A stretch of DNA of 64,000 nt from Herbiconiux sp. (lineage in GTDB: Bacteria; Actinomycetota; Actinomycetes; Actinomycetales; Microbacteriaceae). The position numbers and the translations under genes are program-made. Shown here piece by piece: positions 1-8,721 of the stretch. The stretch covers positions 20,688 to 84,687 of the forward strand of contig NZ_JAHFUY010000020.1 in NCBI RefSeq assembly GCF_023264895.1, in the 5' to 3' direction. Every line of letters starts with the position of its first letter. The first letter of the stretch is position 1. The notes under the pieces are model-generated. The model searched no databases, was not told the DNA's origin, and worked only from the letters and a program-made list of their open reading frames with translations.

Positions 1-578
1 TGCTCGCCGAGGTGGGCTACGACGGCATGACGATGGAGATGGTGGCGAGCCGCGCGAAGGCCGGCAAGGCCACGCTCTACCGTCGCTGGCCCTCGAAGGG
101 CGAGCTCGTGGTCGACGCCGTGGCCTGCATGAAGTCGAAGGGACTCGACGCCGATCACCTGCCCGACACCGGATCGCTGCGGGGCGACCTGGTGGCCATG
201 GTCAAGCCGCGCGCGGTCGAGGACGCCGACCGCAAGCTCCGGGTGATGGGTGGGCTGATGTCCGTCATCTCGCGCTCGCCCGAGCTCGCCGAGGCCATCA
301 GCTCGGCCATCGTCGAGCCCCGCGCCGAGGTCAACCGGCGGCTGTTCCAACGCGCCATCGATCGCGGCGAGATCTCGGCCGACTGCGACGTGGCGACGAT
401 CTCGATGGTCGCCCCGTCGATGACCGCCTACCGCCTGCTCGTGACGCAGCGCCCTGTCGATCGCGACTACCTGATCGCGATCATCGACGGGGTCGTCCTG
501 CCTGCCGTGGGCCTGAAGCCGCCCCCGGCCGACCCCGAGGCGCAGACGACGCCGCTCGGGCGGAGCGCCGATGACTGA
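1..578 (+). CDS. TetR/AcrR-family transcriptional regulator, 5' end outside the window
   Basis: The reading frame is already open at the first bases: the codons before the GTG at 12 continue an in-frame helix-turn-helix (Leu-Ala-Glu then VGYDGMTMEMVASRAKAG...ATLYRRWPSK). The true start therefore lies left of the window and the GTG at 12 is not the start. The pattern TLYRRWPSK is the DNA-recognition end of a TetR HTH. The rest is a helical ligand-binding domain of the kind often seen in AcrR-like repressors (TetR_C_11 type). It overlaps the next gene by 8 bases, so both are probably on one transcript. The ligand and targets cannot be told from this sequence. Confidence 0.85.
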   Translation, partial: LAEVGYDGMTMEMVASRAKAGKATLYRRWPSKGELVVDAVACMKSKGLDADHLPDTGSLRGDLVAMVKPRAVEDADRKLRVMGGLMSVISRSPELAEAISSAIVEPRAEVNRRLFQRAIDRGEISADCDVATISMVAPSMTAYRLLVTQRPVDRDYLIAIIDGVVLPAVGLKPPPADPEAQTTPLGRSADD

Positions 579-1317
579 CCCCGCCTCCGCCGAGATCGAG
601 ATCGAGGCGAAGCTCGCTTCGGCGGCCGGCGACCCCACCGCCGCACCGGTGTTCCTGGAAGCGCTGCTCGCGAGCACGGTGATCGTGCCGGGTGCGGCAT
701 CCGGAGACGACATGGCGACACTCGCCGACCTGCTCGGCGCCGACGGCCGGTCGGTGCAGCCGTTCTACACCTCGGAGGCGCGCCTGAGTGAGACCCTCGA
801 GGTGGTGCCGGGCTTCGAGCGCCGCTTCCTGGCGCTGCCGTGCCGCGTGCTGTGGCAGATGACGCGCGGGGCCACCCTCGTGCTGAACCCGCATTCCGCC
901 CACGGCAAGACCTTCCTGCCCGGCGAGATCGGCCAGCTGCTCGACGGCGCAGCCACGCTCACGCCGCGCGTGGTGCAGGCCGAGACGCAGGTGCTGGTGG
1001 GAGAGCCCGCGCGGGTGCCGCCCGGCATGAAGGAGGCCCTCGTGACGCTCCTGGAGCACCATCCCGAGGTCGATGAGGCGGTGCTCGGCTGGAAGGTCAC
1101 GCCCGAGGAGGGCTCGGTCGACGAGAGCTATCTGCTCGTGCTCGTGGGCGCTCCCGGCCTTCGCGAGTCGATCGGGGGCGATCTCGCGCAGACGCTCGTC
1201 GTGTACTCGCAGAGCACACCGATCGATGTCATGTACGTCCCGCCGGGGGCAGACCACCTGCTCCGCTCCGTGAAGCCGTTCCACCGTCGGCGACGGGGAC
1301 TGTTCGGCCGCCACTGA
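571..1317 (+). CDS. SseB-family protein
   Basis: A 248-residue protein with the two-part SseB layout: an N-terminal SseB domain (about residues 25-130, containing LVLNPHSAHGKTFLPGEI) and a C-terminal SseB_C domain (about 145-240, LTPRV...VPPGMKEAL...VDEAVLGW). E. coli SseB was named for enhanced serine sensitivity, but the molecular function of the family is unclear. In actinobacteria it occurs as a housekeeping-type gene of unknown role. The ATG at 571 overlaps the TetR stop codon. The C-terminus is basic (HRRRRGLFGRH). I see no signal peptide or membrane segment, so it should be cytoplasmic. Confidence 0.8.
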   Translation: MTDPASAEIEIEAKLASAAGDPTAAPVFLEALLASTVIVPGAASGDDMATLADLLGADGRSVQPFYTSEARLSETLEVVPGFERRFLALPCRVLWQMTRGATLVLNPHSAHGKTFLPGEIGQLLDGAATLTPRVVQAETQVLVGEPARVPPGMKEALVTLLEHHPEVDEAVLGWKVTPEEGSVDESYLLVLVGAPGLRESIGGDLAQTLVVYSQSTPIDVMYVPPGADHLLRSVKPFHRRRRGLFGRH

Positions 1318-1373
1318 CGGCCTGTCGAACTGCCCGCCGGCTCCGGCTCGGCCGTCGGCCGGCCCGCCGCCAC

Positions 1374-2888
1374 CTACGTGCGCTTCGGGCGCTCGCGGGT
1401 GGTGCGCTCGCCCTCGACCTTCAGCTTGCCGGGCGAGATCGCCGAGAGCGGGTTCGTGATCGCCTCGAGCGGCTTTCGCTCGGCGTTCACCCCGAAGATG
1501 AACGCCACGATGCCGCCCGCGAGCATCAGGAGCCCCGCCCCGATGTAGCCGATCGTGATGGGTCCGCGATCCTCGCCCTCGCCGATGAGGGTGGCGAACA
1601 GCAGCGGTGCCACCGAGCCGGCGATCTGGCCGATCGAGAAGAAGTACGAGATCACCTGCGACCGCATCTCGAGCGGGAACAGCTCGCTCACGGTGAGGTA
1701 GGCGGATGACGCGCCGGCGCTGGCGAAGAAGAACGAGACGCACCAGAACACCGTCTGGGTCGTCGCGTTCAGCACGTCGGCCTGGAACAGGAACCCGGAG
1801 ATCGTGAGGATGACGCCCGAGAGCCCGTAGGTGAGCAGGATCATCTTGCGCCGGCCCCAGGTGTCGAACAGCGGCCCCAGCACGAGCGGCCCGACCAGGT
1901 TGCCGATGGCGAACGGGAAGAAGAAGTACTGCACGGCGTCGTTCTCGACCCCGTAGAAGTTCTGCAGAGCGAGCGCGTAGGTGAAGAAGATGGCGTTGTA
2001 GAGGAACGACTGCGTGATCATCATCGTGAGTCCCACCACCGTGCGGTTGGGGTAGTCGCGGATGAGCACGCTCGCGATCTTCTTGAACGGGATCCGGTCG
2101 AGCGGCGTGACCTCGATGGACTGATCCTCTGGCACGGGGTCGAGCTTCTTGCCGGATTCCCTCTCGACCCGCGCCTCGATGTCGTCGACCGTCCTCTCGG
2201 CGATCTCCTCCTGGCCGTGCGTCATCTGCCAGCGCGGGCTCTCGGGGATGTGCCGGCGCATGTAGATCATCACGAGTCCGAGCACGGGGCCGATGAAGAA
2301 CGCGAGCCGCCAGCCGATGTTCTCGGCGAAGTTGTCGGGGTTGAGGAAGAACAGGTTCGCCACCGAACCGAGCGCTGCGCCACCCCAGTAGGTGCCGTTG
2401 ATGGCGATGTCGACGCGGCCGCGGTAGTGGCTCGGGATGAGCTCGTCGATCGCCGAGTTGATGGCCGCGTACTCGCCGCCGATGCCGAGGCCGGCCACGA
2501 AGCGCATCGCGAAGAGGAACTCCATGTTGGGGGAGAGGCCCGCGAGCGCCGAACCCACGAGGTAGATCGCGAGCGTGATGATGAAGAGCTTCTTGCGCCC
2601 GAGCTTGTCGGAGAGCCGGCCGAAGACGAGCGCCCCGACCACCTGGCCCACGAGGTAGATCGTGCCGGCGAGTCCGACCTGCTGCGAGTCCATGCCGAGC
2701 GACTCCTGGAAGCCGTTCGAGGCGATGATCTGGATCTCGAGCCCGTCGAGGATCCAGGAGACGCCGAGGCCGAAGACGACCATCCAGTGGAACCTCGTCC
2801 ACGGCAGCCTGTCCATGCGGGCGGGCACGAGGCTCCGCACGCTCTTCGGTGTGGGCGATCCGCCCGACGCGGTCTTCTCTACGGCCAC
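1374..2888 (-). CDS. MFS transporter, sugar/metabolite:H+ symporter type
   Basis: About 504 residues with twelve predicted membrane helices. The major-facilitator signature GRLSDKLGRKK lies between helices 2 and 3 (about residues 90-100). The region FVAGLGIGGEYAAINSAIDELIPSHYRGR is typical of the Sugar_tr / metabolite:H+ symporter branch. I chose the GTG at 2888 because GGGAGG sits 6 bases upstream; the frame is open further up but has no ribosome site. A long hydrophilic loop (near residues 220-270) separates the two six-helix halves, and the tail is basic. It stands alone on the minus strand, divergent from hsp20, so the substrate cannot be inferred from neighbours. Confidence 0.85.
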   Translation of the reverse strand: MAVEKTASGGSPTPKSVRSLVPARMDRLPWTRFHWMVVFGLGVSWILDGLEIQIIASNGFQESLGMDSQQVGLAGTIYLVGQVVGALVFGRLSDKLGRKKLFIITLAIYLVGSALAGLSPNMEFLFAMRFVAGLGIGGEYAAINSAIDELIPSHYRGRVDIAINGTYWGGAALGSVANLFFLNPDNFAENIGWRLAFFIGPVLGLVMIYMRRHIPESPRWQMTHGQEEIAERTVDDIEARVERESGKKLDPVPEDQSIEVTPLDRIPFKKIASVLIRDYPNRTVVGLTMMITQSFLYNAIFFTYALALQNFYGVENDAVQYFFFPFAIGNLVGPLVLGPLFDTWGRRKMILLTYGLSGVILTISGFLFQADVLNATTQTVFWCVSFFFASAGASSAYLTVSELFPLEMRSQVISYFFSIGQIAGSVAPLLFATLIGEGEDRGPITIGYIGAGLLMLAGGIVAFIFGVNAERKPLEAITNPLSAISPGKLKVEGERTTRERPKRT

Positions 2889-3053
2889 GGTCAACCTCCC
2901 ATTCGCCGGTCGATCGTCGGGCGGATGCGAGGCTACGCCGGCTGCGCGACCGACCGTACGCCGCTCCCTGGGAATCCGCACCACAGAATTTTCAGCGGAT
3001 TTCAAGCTCACGGGAGTTGGCATCCGGCGCGGACCGGAGGCAGAATATCCGTA

Positions 3054-3074
3054 GTTGAGTCGAGGTGACTCAAC
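3054..3074 (+). promoter_or_regulatory. HAIR operator (HspR-binding inverted repeat) upstream of hsp20
   Basis: Perfect inverted repeat GTTGAGT-N7-ACTCAAC (3054-3060 and 3068-3074). It matches the published HspR-associated inverted repeat CTTGAGT-N7-ACTCAAG in every core position and in the 7-base spacing. It lies 30 bases upstream of the Hsp20 ATG, where a bound repressor would block transcription. hspR itself is not in this window; in actinobacteria it usually sits with dnaK-grpE-dnaJ. Confidence 0.85.
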
Positions 3075-3103
3075 TCCCACAACTCGAGAGGAGATTGATC
3101 GTA

Positions 3104-3538
3104 ATGGCTATGACCTTTGACCCTTTCAGCGAGCTCGACCGACTCGCCTCCGGGCTGCTGCAGTCCCGCCCCGGGCCCCGCGTGATGCCCGTCGACCTCT
3201 ACCGTGACGCCGACCGCTACGTGCTGAACGCCGATCTGCCCGGCGTCGACCCGGGATCGGTCGACATCGACGTCGACGGTCAGCTGCTCACCATCCGCGC
3301 CCAGCGCACCGCCGGTGAGGCGGCCGGAGCGAAGTGGCTCACCCAGGAGCGCCCGTCGGGAAGCTACCTGCGCCAGTTCAGCATCGGCGAGGGCGTCGAC
3401 ACCGCCGGCATCTCGGCGAGCTACGACAACGGCGTGCTGAGCGTCGTCATCCCGATCAGCGAGCGTGCGAAGCCGCGCAAGATCGCGGTGCAGAGCCTGT
3501 CGGCCGATGCCGACGCGCAGAAGACGCTCACGAGCTAG
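3104..3538 (+). CDS. Hsp20/alpha-crystallin small heat-shock protein
   Basis: 144 residues. An N-terminal arm (MAMTFDPFSELDRLASGLLQ) precedes an alpha-crystallin domain (about 28-130) with the family signature DLPGVDPGSVDIDVDGQLLTI and the C-terminal strand NGVLSVVIPI. Small heat-shock proteins hold unfolding proteins as ATP-independent oligomeric chaperones in the cytoplasm. The ATG at 3104 follows GAGAGGAG at a usable distance. Control is probably by HspR through the HAIR site just upstream. The transcript appears to end at the strong hairpin at 3546-3577. Confidence 0.92.
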   Translation: MAMTFDPFSELDRLASGLLQSRPGPRVMPVDLYRDADRYVLNADLPGVDPGSVDIDVDGQLLTIRAQRTAGEAAGAKWLTQERPSGSYLRQFSIGEGVDTAGISASYDNGVLSVVIPISERAKPRKIAVQSLSADADAQKTLTS

Positions 3539-3545
3539 TCGTGGG

Positions 3546-3577
3546 AGCCGCCTCCGGCCGGACGGCCGGGGGCGGCT
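3546..3577 (+). terminator. GC-rich hairpin terminator after hsp20
   Basis: Fourteen-base arms (3546-3559 and 3564-3577) pair around a four-base loop with a single T-G wobble, starting 8 bases after the hsp20 stop. There is no T-tract, which is common for actinobacterial terminator-like hairpins. It separates hsp20 from the next gene. Confidence 0.65.
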
Positions 3578-3604
3578 ACACTCGGAACCCGTGAGGACGA
3601 GATC

Positions 3605-4228
3605 GTGAAGACCGAGTTCCGGCGACTCGACGAGGAGGGCCTGCGCGCCCGGCTCGGCCACCCGCATCCGGGCACGAGCGACAAGATCCTCGACCACCTC
3701 GACCGCAGCAGCCTCGCGTTCCTGGCCCACTCGCCGTTCCTCTGCCTCGCCACCTCCGACGCCGCCGGCACGCTCGACTGCTCGCCCCGCGGCGACTACC
3801 CGGGCTTCGTGCGCGTGCTCGACGAGCGCACCATCGCCCTGCCCGACCGGCTCGGCAACAAGCTCGCCGACTCGTTCCTCAACGTGCTCCAGAACGGCCA
3901 CGTCGGCCTCGTCTGCTTCGTGCCCGGCATGATCGAGACGCTCCGCATCAACGGCAGCGCCTACATCACCGACGACCCGGAGCTCCTCGCCGTGCTCGAG
4001 CAGGATCACGTGACGCCGGCCGTGGCCACCGTCATCCGCATCGAGGAGGTCTACCTGCACTGCGGGCGGGCGCTCGTGCGGTCCGGGCTCTGGGATCCCG
4101 AGATGCAGGACCTCGCCGCCGAGCTCCCCACGTCGGGCACCATGTGGGCGGAGGCCTCCGGCCTTCCTCCCGAGGTCGCGCAGCTGATCGACGAGGGCAT
4201 GGTCGGCGCCTACAAGACGCTCTACTGA
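3605..4228 (+). CDS. MSMEG_1061-family PPOX-type FMN flavoprotein
   Basis: 207 residues with the split-barrel pyridoxamine-5'-phosphate-oxidase-like fold. Visible marks are SPFLCLATSDAAGTLDCSPRGDYPGFV, the flavin-site LPDRLGNKLADSF, and the N-terminal HPHPGTSDKILDHLDRSSLAFLAHS that characterises the MSMEG_1061 subgroup. Such proteins are predicted FMN- or F420-binding oxidoreductases whose substrates are mostly unknown. The next gene begins one base after this stop and encodes a flavin/iron-sulfur reductase, which suggests the two work as an electron-transfer pair. The start codon is GTG at 3605. Confidence 0.8.
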   Translation: MKTEFRRLDEEGLRARLGHPHPGTSDKILDHLDRSSLAFLAHSPFLCLATSDAAGTLDCSPRGDYPGFVRVLDERTIALPDRLGNKLADSFLNVLQNGHVGLVCFVPGMIETLRINGSAYITDDPELLAVLEQDHVTPAVATVIRIEEVYLHCGRALVRSGLWDPEMQDLAAELPTSGTMWAEASGLPPEVAQLIDEGMVGAYKTLY

Positions 4229-4229
4229 G

Positions 4230-5171
4230 GTGCCGAGCCGGAAGGGCCTGCGGCCGCTCGTCGTGACGCGCCTCCACGAGGAGTCCACCGACATCCTGAG
4301 CCTGGAGCTCCAGCACCCGGGCGGGGATCCGCTGCCGCCGTGGCAGCCTGGAGCTCACGTCGACGTGCAGCTGATCACGCGGCAGCAGCGCCAGTACTCG
4401 CTCTGCGGCGACCCGCGCGACCGCTCCCGCTACGGGATCGCCGTGCTCCACGAGGAGCTCTCCCGTGGCGCGTCGCTCTACATCCACGGCCACCTGCGCG
4501 AGGGCCGCACCGTCTACGTCGGCGAGCCCCGCAACCTCTTCCCCCTGCTGCCTGCCGAGCGCTATCTCCTGCTCGCCGCCGGCATCGGCATCACCCCCCT
4601 CCTGCCGATGGCCCGTGAGCTCGAGCGGCAGGGCGCCGAGTGGTCGATGCACTACGCCGTGCGGGGCGCCGAGCGCCTGCCCTTCGGGGGCGAGCTCGTC
4701 GCACTCGGCGACCGCGTGGTGATCCACTCCCGCGACCACGCCGGCAGACTCGACCTGCGGGCCGTGATCGCCGAGCCCCAGCCGGGGGTGTCCGTGTACT
4801 CCTGTGGCCCCGCCCGCTTCACCGATGCCGTCGAGGAGGCGATGCGCGGCTGGCCGGCAGGCAGCCTGCACCTCGAGCGGTTCGAGCCCAGGGCGGGGGT
4901 CGTGCGACCGAACGAGCCGTTCAGCGTGGTCTGCGCCCGCTCCGAGAAGATCGTCGAGGTCCCCGCCGACCTCACCATGCTCAAGGCGCTAGAGATCGCC
5001 GGGGTCGACGTGCCCGGTTCCTGCCTCCGCGGTGTCTGCGGCTCGTGCGCCCTCACCGTGGTGGCCGGACAGGCCGAGCACCGCGACTCGCTCACCACCG
5101 ACGAGGCCTCCGCCACTGTGTATCCGTGCGTGTCCCGGTCGCTCACCCCTGAGCTCGCGATCGACGTTTAG
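4230..5171 (+). CDS. PDR/VanB-family oxidoreductase (FAD/FMN-NAD reductase with C-terminal 2Fe-2S domain)
   Basis: 313 residues in three modules: a flavin-binding barrel (RQQRQYSLCGDP near residue 55), an NAD(P)-binding domain (LLAAGIGITPLLPMARELE), and a plant-type ferredoxin domain. In the last, Cys265, Cys270, Cys273 and Cys300 form the CX4CX2C...C ligand set for a 2Fe-2S cluster. This is the phthalate dioxygenase reductase order, passing electrons from NAD(P)H to a partner enzyme. The GTG start sits one base after the PPOX stop, so translation is probably coupled. No oxygenase is nearby, and the adjacent PPOX flavoprotein is the obvious candidate partner. Confidence 0.87.
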   Translation: MPSRKGLRPLVVTRLHEESTDILSLELQHPGGDPLPPWQPGAHVDVQLITRQQRQYSLCGDPRDRSRYGIAVLHEELSRGASLYIHGHLREGRTVYVGEPRNLFPLLPAERYLLLAAGIGITPLLPMARELERQGAEWSMHYAVRGAERLPFGGELVALGDRVVIHSRDHAGRLDLRAVIAEPQPGVSVYSCGPARFTDAVEEAMRGWPAGSLHLERFEPRAGVVRPNEPFSVVCARSEKIVEVPADLTMLKALEIAGVDVPGSCLRGVCGSCALTVVAGQAEHRDSLTTDEASATVYPCVSRSLTPELAIDV

Positions 5172-5205
5172 ACTTGGTACCCAAGCCGAGACAGCCGGAG
5201 AATCA

Positions 5206-8200
5206 GTGCCCTCGAACGACTCCTTCGTGCACCTGCACGTCCACAGCGAATACTCGATGCTGGATGGCGCGGCGAGGGTCAAACCCCTCATCGAAGCGGC
5301 CAAGGAGCAGGGCATGCCCGCCGTCGCGGTCACCGACCACGGCAACGTCTTCGGCGCCTTCGACTTCTGGAAGACGGCCACCGAAGCGGGCATCAAGCCC
5401 ATCATCGGCACCGAGGCCTACCTCACCCCCGGCACCCACCGCAGCGACAAGACGCGCGTGCGCTGGGGCAACGGCGGACAGGACGACGTCTCGGGTGCGG
5501 GCGCCTACACGCACATGACCCTGCTCTCCGAGAGCACCGAGGGCATGCACAACCTGTTCCGGCTGAGCTCCAAGGCGAGCATCGAGGGCTACTACTTCAA
5601 GCCCCGCATGGACCGTGAGCTGCTCGGGCAGTACGGCAAGGGCCTCATCGCCACCACCGGATGCCCGTCGGGCGAGGTGCAGACCCGGCTCCGGCTGGGG
5701 CAGTACAAGGAGGCCGTCAAGGCCGCCGCCGACTTCCGCGACATCTTCGGCCGCGAGAACTACTTCTGCGAGATCATGGACCACGGGCTCGACATCGAGC
5801 GCCGCATCATGACCGACCTGCTGAAGCTCGCCGACGAGCTGAAGCTGCCGCTCGTGGCCACCAACGACCTGCACTACACGCACGCGCACGACGCCACGAG
5901 CCACGCAGCCCTCCTCTGCGTGCAGTCGGGCTCGACCCTCTCCGACCCGAACCGCTTCAAGTTCGACGCCGACGAGTTCTACCTCAAGAGCGCCGCCGAG
6001 ATGCGCCAGCTCTTCCGCGACTACCCGGAGGCGTGCGACAACACCCTGCTCATCGCCGAACGCTGCGAGGTGGCCTTCGACACGAACGCCAACTACATGC
6101 CCCGCTATCCGGTGCCCGAGGGCGAGACCGAGGCGACCTGGTTCGAGAAGGAGGTCGAGGCGGGGCTGAAGGAGCGCTACCCGGACGGCGTCACCCAGGC
6201 GGTGCGCGAGCGCGCCGACTACGAGGTCGGCGTCATCCAGCAGATGGGCTTCCCCGGCTACTTCCTCGTGGTGGCCGACTTCATCAACTGGTCCAAGCGC
6301 AACGGCATCCGGGTGGGCCCCGGCCGCGGATCGGGTGCGGGCTCGATGGCGGCCTACGCGATGAAGATCACCGACCTCGACCCGCTCGTGCACGGCCTGA
6401 TCTTCGAGCGCTTCCTCAACCCCGACCGCGTCTCCATGCCCGACTTCGACGTCGACTTCGACGACCGTCGCCGCGGCGAGGTCATCAAGTACGTCACCGA
6501 GAAGTACGGCGACGAGCGCGTGGCGCAGATCGTGACCTACGGCACCATCAAGGCCAAGCAGGCTCTTAAGGACTCGGGTCGGGTGCTCGGCTTCCCCTTC
6601 AGCATGGGCGAGAAGCTCACGAAGGCGATGCCGCCGCCCATCATGGGCAAGGACATCCCGCTCTCGGGCATCTTCGACAAGGCGCACCCCCGCTTCAAGG
6701 AGGCCGTCGACATCCGCACGGTCATCGAGAGCGATCCGGAGGCGCGCACGGTCTTCGACACCGCGCTCGGCATCGAGAACCTCAAGCGGCAGTGGGGCGT
6801 GCACGCGGCCGGCGTGATCATGTCGAGCGATCCGCTGATCGACATCATCCCGATCATGAAGCGCGAGCAGGACGGCCAGATCGTCACGCAGTTCGACTAC
6901 CCCGCCGCGGAGTCGCTCGGTCTGATCAAGATGGACTTCCTGGGGCTCCGGAACCTCACGATCATCGACGACGCGCTCGACAACATCCGCGCCAACCGGG
7001 GTGAGGACCTCGTGCTCGAGGATCTCGAGCTCGACGACAAGCCCTCCTACGACCTGCTCGCCCGCGGTGACACGCTCGGTGTGTTCCAGCTCGACGGCGG
7101 GCCCATGCGCGGGCTCCTCAGGCTCATGAAGCCCGACAACTTCGAGGACATCTCGGCCGTGCTGGCCCTCTACCGCCCGGGCCCCATGGGCGCCGATTCG
7201 CACACCAACTACGCGCTCCGCAAAAACCGCATCCAGCCGATCACCCCGATCCACCCCGAGCTCGAGGAACCGCTCAAGGAGGTGCTCGGCGGCACCTACG
7301 GCCTCATCGTGTACCAGGAGCAGGTGATGTCGATCGCGCAGAAGCTCGCAGGCTTCACGCTCGCCCAGGCCGACCTGCTGCGCCGCGCGATGGGCAAGAA
7401 GAAGAAGTCCGAGCTCGACAAGCAGTACGAGGGCTTCTCGAAGGGCATGCACGACAACGGCTACTCCGAGGCCGCGGTCAAGACGCTCTGGGACATCCTG
7501 CTGCCGTTCTCGGACTACGCCTTCAACAAGGCGCACTCGGCGGCCTACGGCGTCATCTCCTACTGGACCGCCTACCTCAAAGCGCATTACCCGGCCGAGT
7601 ACATGGCGGCGCTCCTCACGAGCGTGGGCGACTCCAAGGACAAGATGGCGATGTACCTCAGCGAGTGCCGCCGGATGGGCATCAAGGTGCTTCCGCCGGA
7701 CGTCAACGAGTCGATCGGCTTCTTCACGGCCGTCGGCACCGACATCCGCTTCGGCCTCGGCGCCGTGCGGAACGTCGGCATGAACGTGGTGGAGCTCATC
7801 AAGGGGGCTCGCGAGGAGAAGGGCGCGTTCACCTCGTTCGGCGACTTCCTCAAGAAGATCCCGCTCGGCGCCGCGAACAAGCGCACGATCGAGTCGCTCA
7901 TCAAGGCGGGTGCCTTCGACTCGCTCGGATCGACCAGGCGCGCGCTCATCGAGGTGCACGAGGGCCTGATCGAGAACGCGGTGTCGCAGAAGCGCAACGA
8001 GGCCAACGGCCAGGTCGGCTTCGACTTCGACTCGCTCTGGGATGCGCCGGAGGAGGTGCACGACATCCCCGTGCGCCCCGAGTGGGCGAAGCGCGACAAG
8101 CTCGCCTTCGAGCGCGACATGCTCGGGCTCTACGTGTCGGATCACCCGCTCGCCGGCCTCGAGATCCCGCTCGCCAAGGTGGCGTCGACGTCGATCCTCG

Positions 8201-8721
8201 ACCTGCTGGAGAGCGAGCACACGCAGGACGGCGACCAGGTGACGGTCGCGGGCCTCATCACGAGCGTGCAGCACCGGGTGGCCAAGAACTCGGGCAACCA
8301 GTACGGCATGATCACGGTCGAGGACTTCGCGGGCGAGATCACCGCGATGTTCATGGGCAAGACCTACCAGGAGTTCGGTCCGGCGCTCACGAACGACGCC
8401 ATCGTGGTGGTGCGGGGCCGTGTCTCGCTCCGCGACGACGGCATGAACCTGCACGCGTTCAGCCTCTTCCAGCCCGACCTCGGTCAGGCTGCGGGGGCGT
8501 CGGGTCCGCTGCAGATCTCGCTCGCCGAGTTCAAGGCCACGACCGACACGGTGCAGGCGCTCAACGACGTGCTCATCCGGCACTCCGGAGACACCGAGGT
8601 GCGGCTCCGGCTCGTCAAGAACGACAACGTGCGGATCTTCGAGGTGCCGTTCGGCGTCAACGTGACGGCCGACCTCTTCGGCGAGCTCAAGTCGCTCCTC
8701 GGCCCCAACTGCCTCGCCTAG
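5206..8721 (+). CDS. dnaE: DNA polymerase III subunit alpha
   Basis: The catalytic subunit of the replicative polymerase, about 1,171 residues (full length for DnaE1). It opens with the PHP domain (HLHVHSEYSMLDGAA from residue 9). The palm domain follows, with GPGRGSGAGSM and the catalytic aspartates in PDFDVDFDDRR near residue 415. The fingers contain FNKAHSAAYGVISYWTAYLKA. An OB fold (VTVAGLITSVQHRVAKNSGNQYG) and C-terminal domain end the protein. The GTG at 5206 follows a GGAG five bases away; the open frame upstream runs back into the preceding gene and lacks homology. It overlaps the convergent membrane-protein gene by 35 bases. Confidence 0.97.
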   Translation: MPSNDSFVHLHVHSEYSMLDGAARVKPLIEAAKEQGMPAVAVTDHGNVFGAFDFWKTATEAGIKPIIGTEAYLTPGTHRSDKTRVRWGNGGQDDVSGAGAYTHMTLLSESTEGMHNLFRLSSKASIEGYYFKPRMDRELLGQYGKGLIATTGCPSGEVQTRLRLGQYKEAVKAAADFRDIFGRENYFCEIMDHGLDIERRIMTDLLKLADELKLPLVATNDLHYTHAHDATSHAALLCVQSGSTLSDPNRFKFDADEFYLKSAAEMRQLFRDYPEACDNTLLIAERCEVAFDTNANYMPRYPVPEGETEATWFEKEVEAGLKERYPDGVTQAVRERADYEVGVIQQMGFPGYFLVVADFINWSKRNGIRVGPGRGSGAGSMAAYAMKITDLDPLVHGLIFERFLNPDRVSMPDFDVDFDDRRRGEVIKYVTEKYGDERVAQIVTYGTIKAKQALKDSGRVLGFPFSMGEKLTKAMPPPIMGKDIPLSGIFDKAHPRFKEAVDIRTVIESDPEARTVFDTALGIENLKRQWGVHAAGVIMSSDPLIDIIPIMKREQDGQIVTQFDYPAAESLGLIKMDFLGLRNLTIIDDALDNIRANRGEDLVLEDLELDDKPSYDLLARGDTLGVFQLDGGPMRGLLRLMKPDNFEDISAVLALYRPGPMGADSHTNYALRKNRIQPITPIHPELEEPLKEVLGGTYGLIVYQEQVMSIAQKLAGFTLAQADLLRRAMGKKKKSELDKQYEGFSKGMHDNGYSEAAVKTLWDILLPFSDYAFNKAHSAAYGVISYWTAYLKAHYPAEYMAALLTSVGDSKDKMAMYLSECRRMGIKVLPPDVNESIGFFTAVGTDIRFGLGAVRNVGMNVVELIKGAREEKGAFTSFGDFLKKIPLGAANKRTIESLIKAGAFDSLGSTRRALIEVHEGLIENAVSQKRNEANGQVGFDFDSLWDAPEEVHDIPVRPEWAKRDKLAFERDMLGLYVSDHPLAGLEIPLAKVASTSILDLLESEHTQDGDQVTVAGLITSVQHRVAKNSGNQYGMITVEDFAGEITAMFMGKTYQEFGPALTNDAIVVVRGRVSLRDDGMNLHAFSLFQPDLGQAAGASGPLQISLAEFKATTDTVQALNDVLIRHSGDTEVRLRLVKNDNVRIFEVPFGVNVTADLFGELKSLLGPNCLA

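Noticed and set aside
481..2802. Long open frame (773 codons) antisense to the MFS gene
   Set aside because: Arg/Gly/Pro-rich translation with no domain; it is the complement of SseB and the MFS coding region and arises from high GC at third positions.
5173..5185. CTTGG-TAC-CCAAG dyad and TAGACT box just before dnaE
   Set aside because: Only five-base arms, and no convincing -35; possibly the dnaE promoter, but too weak to list as a feature.
5203..8583. 1,126-codon open frame antisense to dnaE
   Set aside because: Composition is His/Glu/Arg/Val-rich without motifs, and it mirrors the dnaE codons exactly; dnaE has all polymerase motifs.
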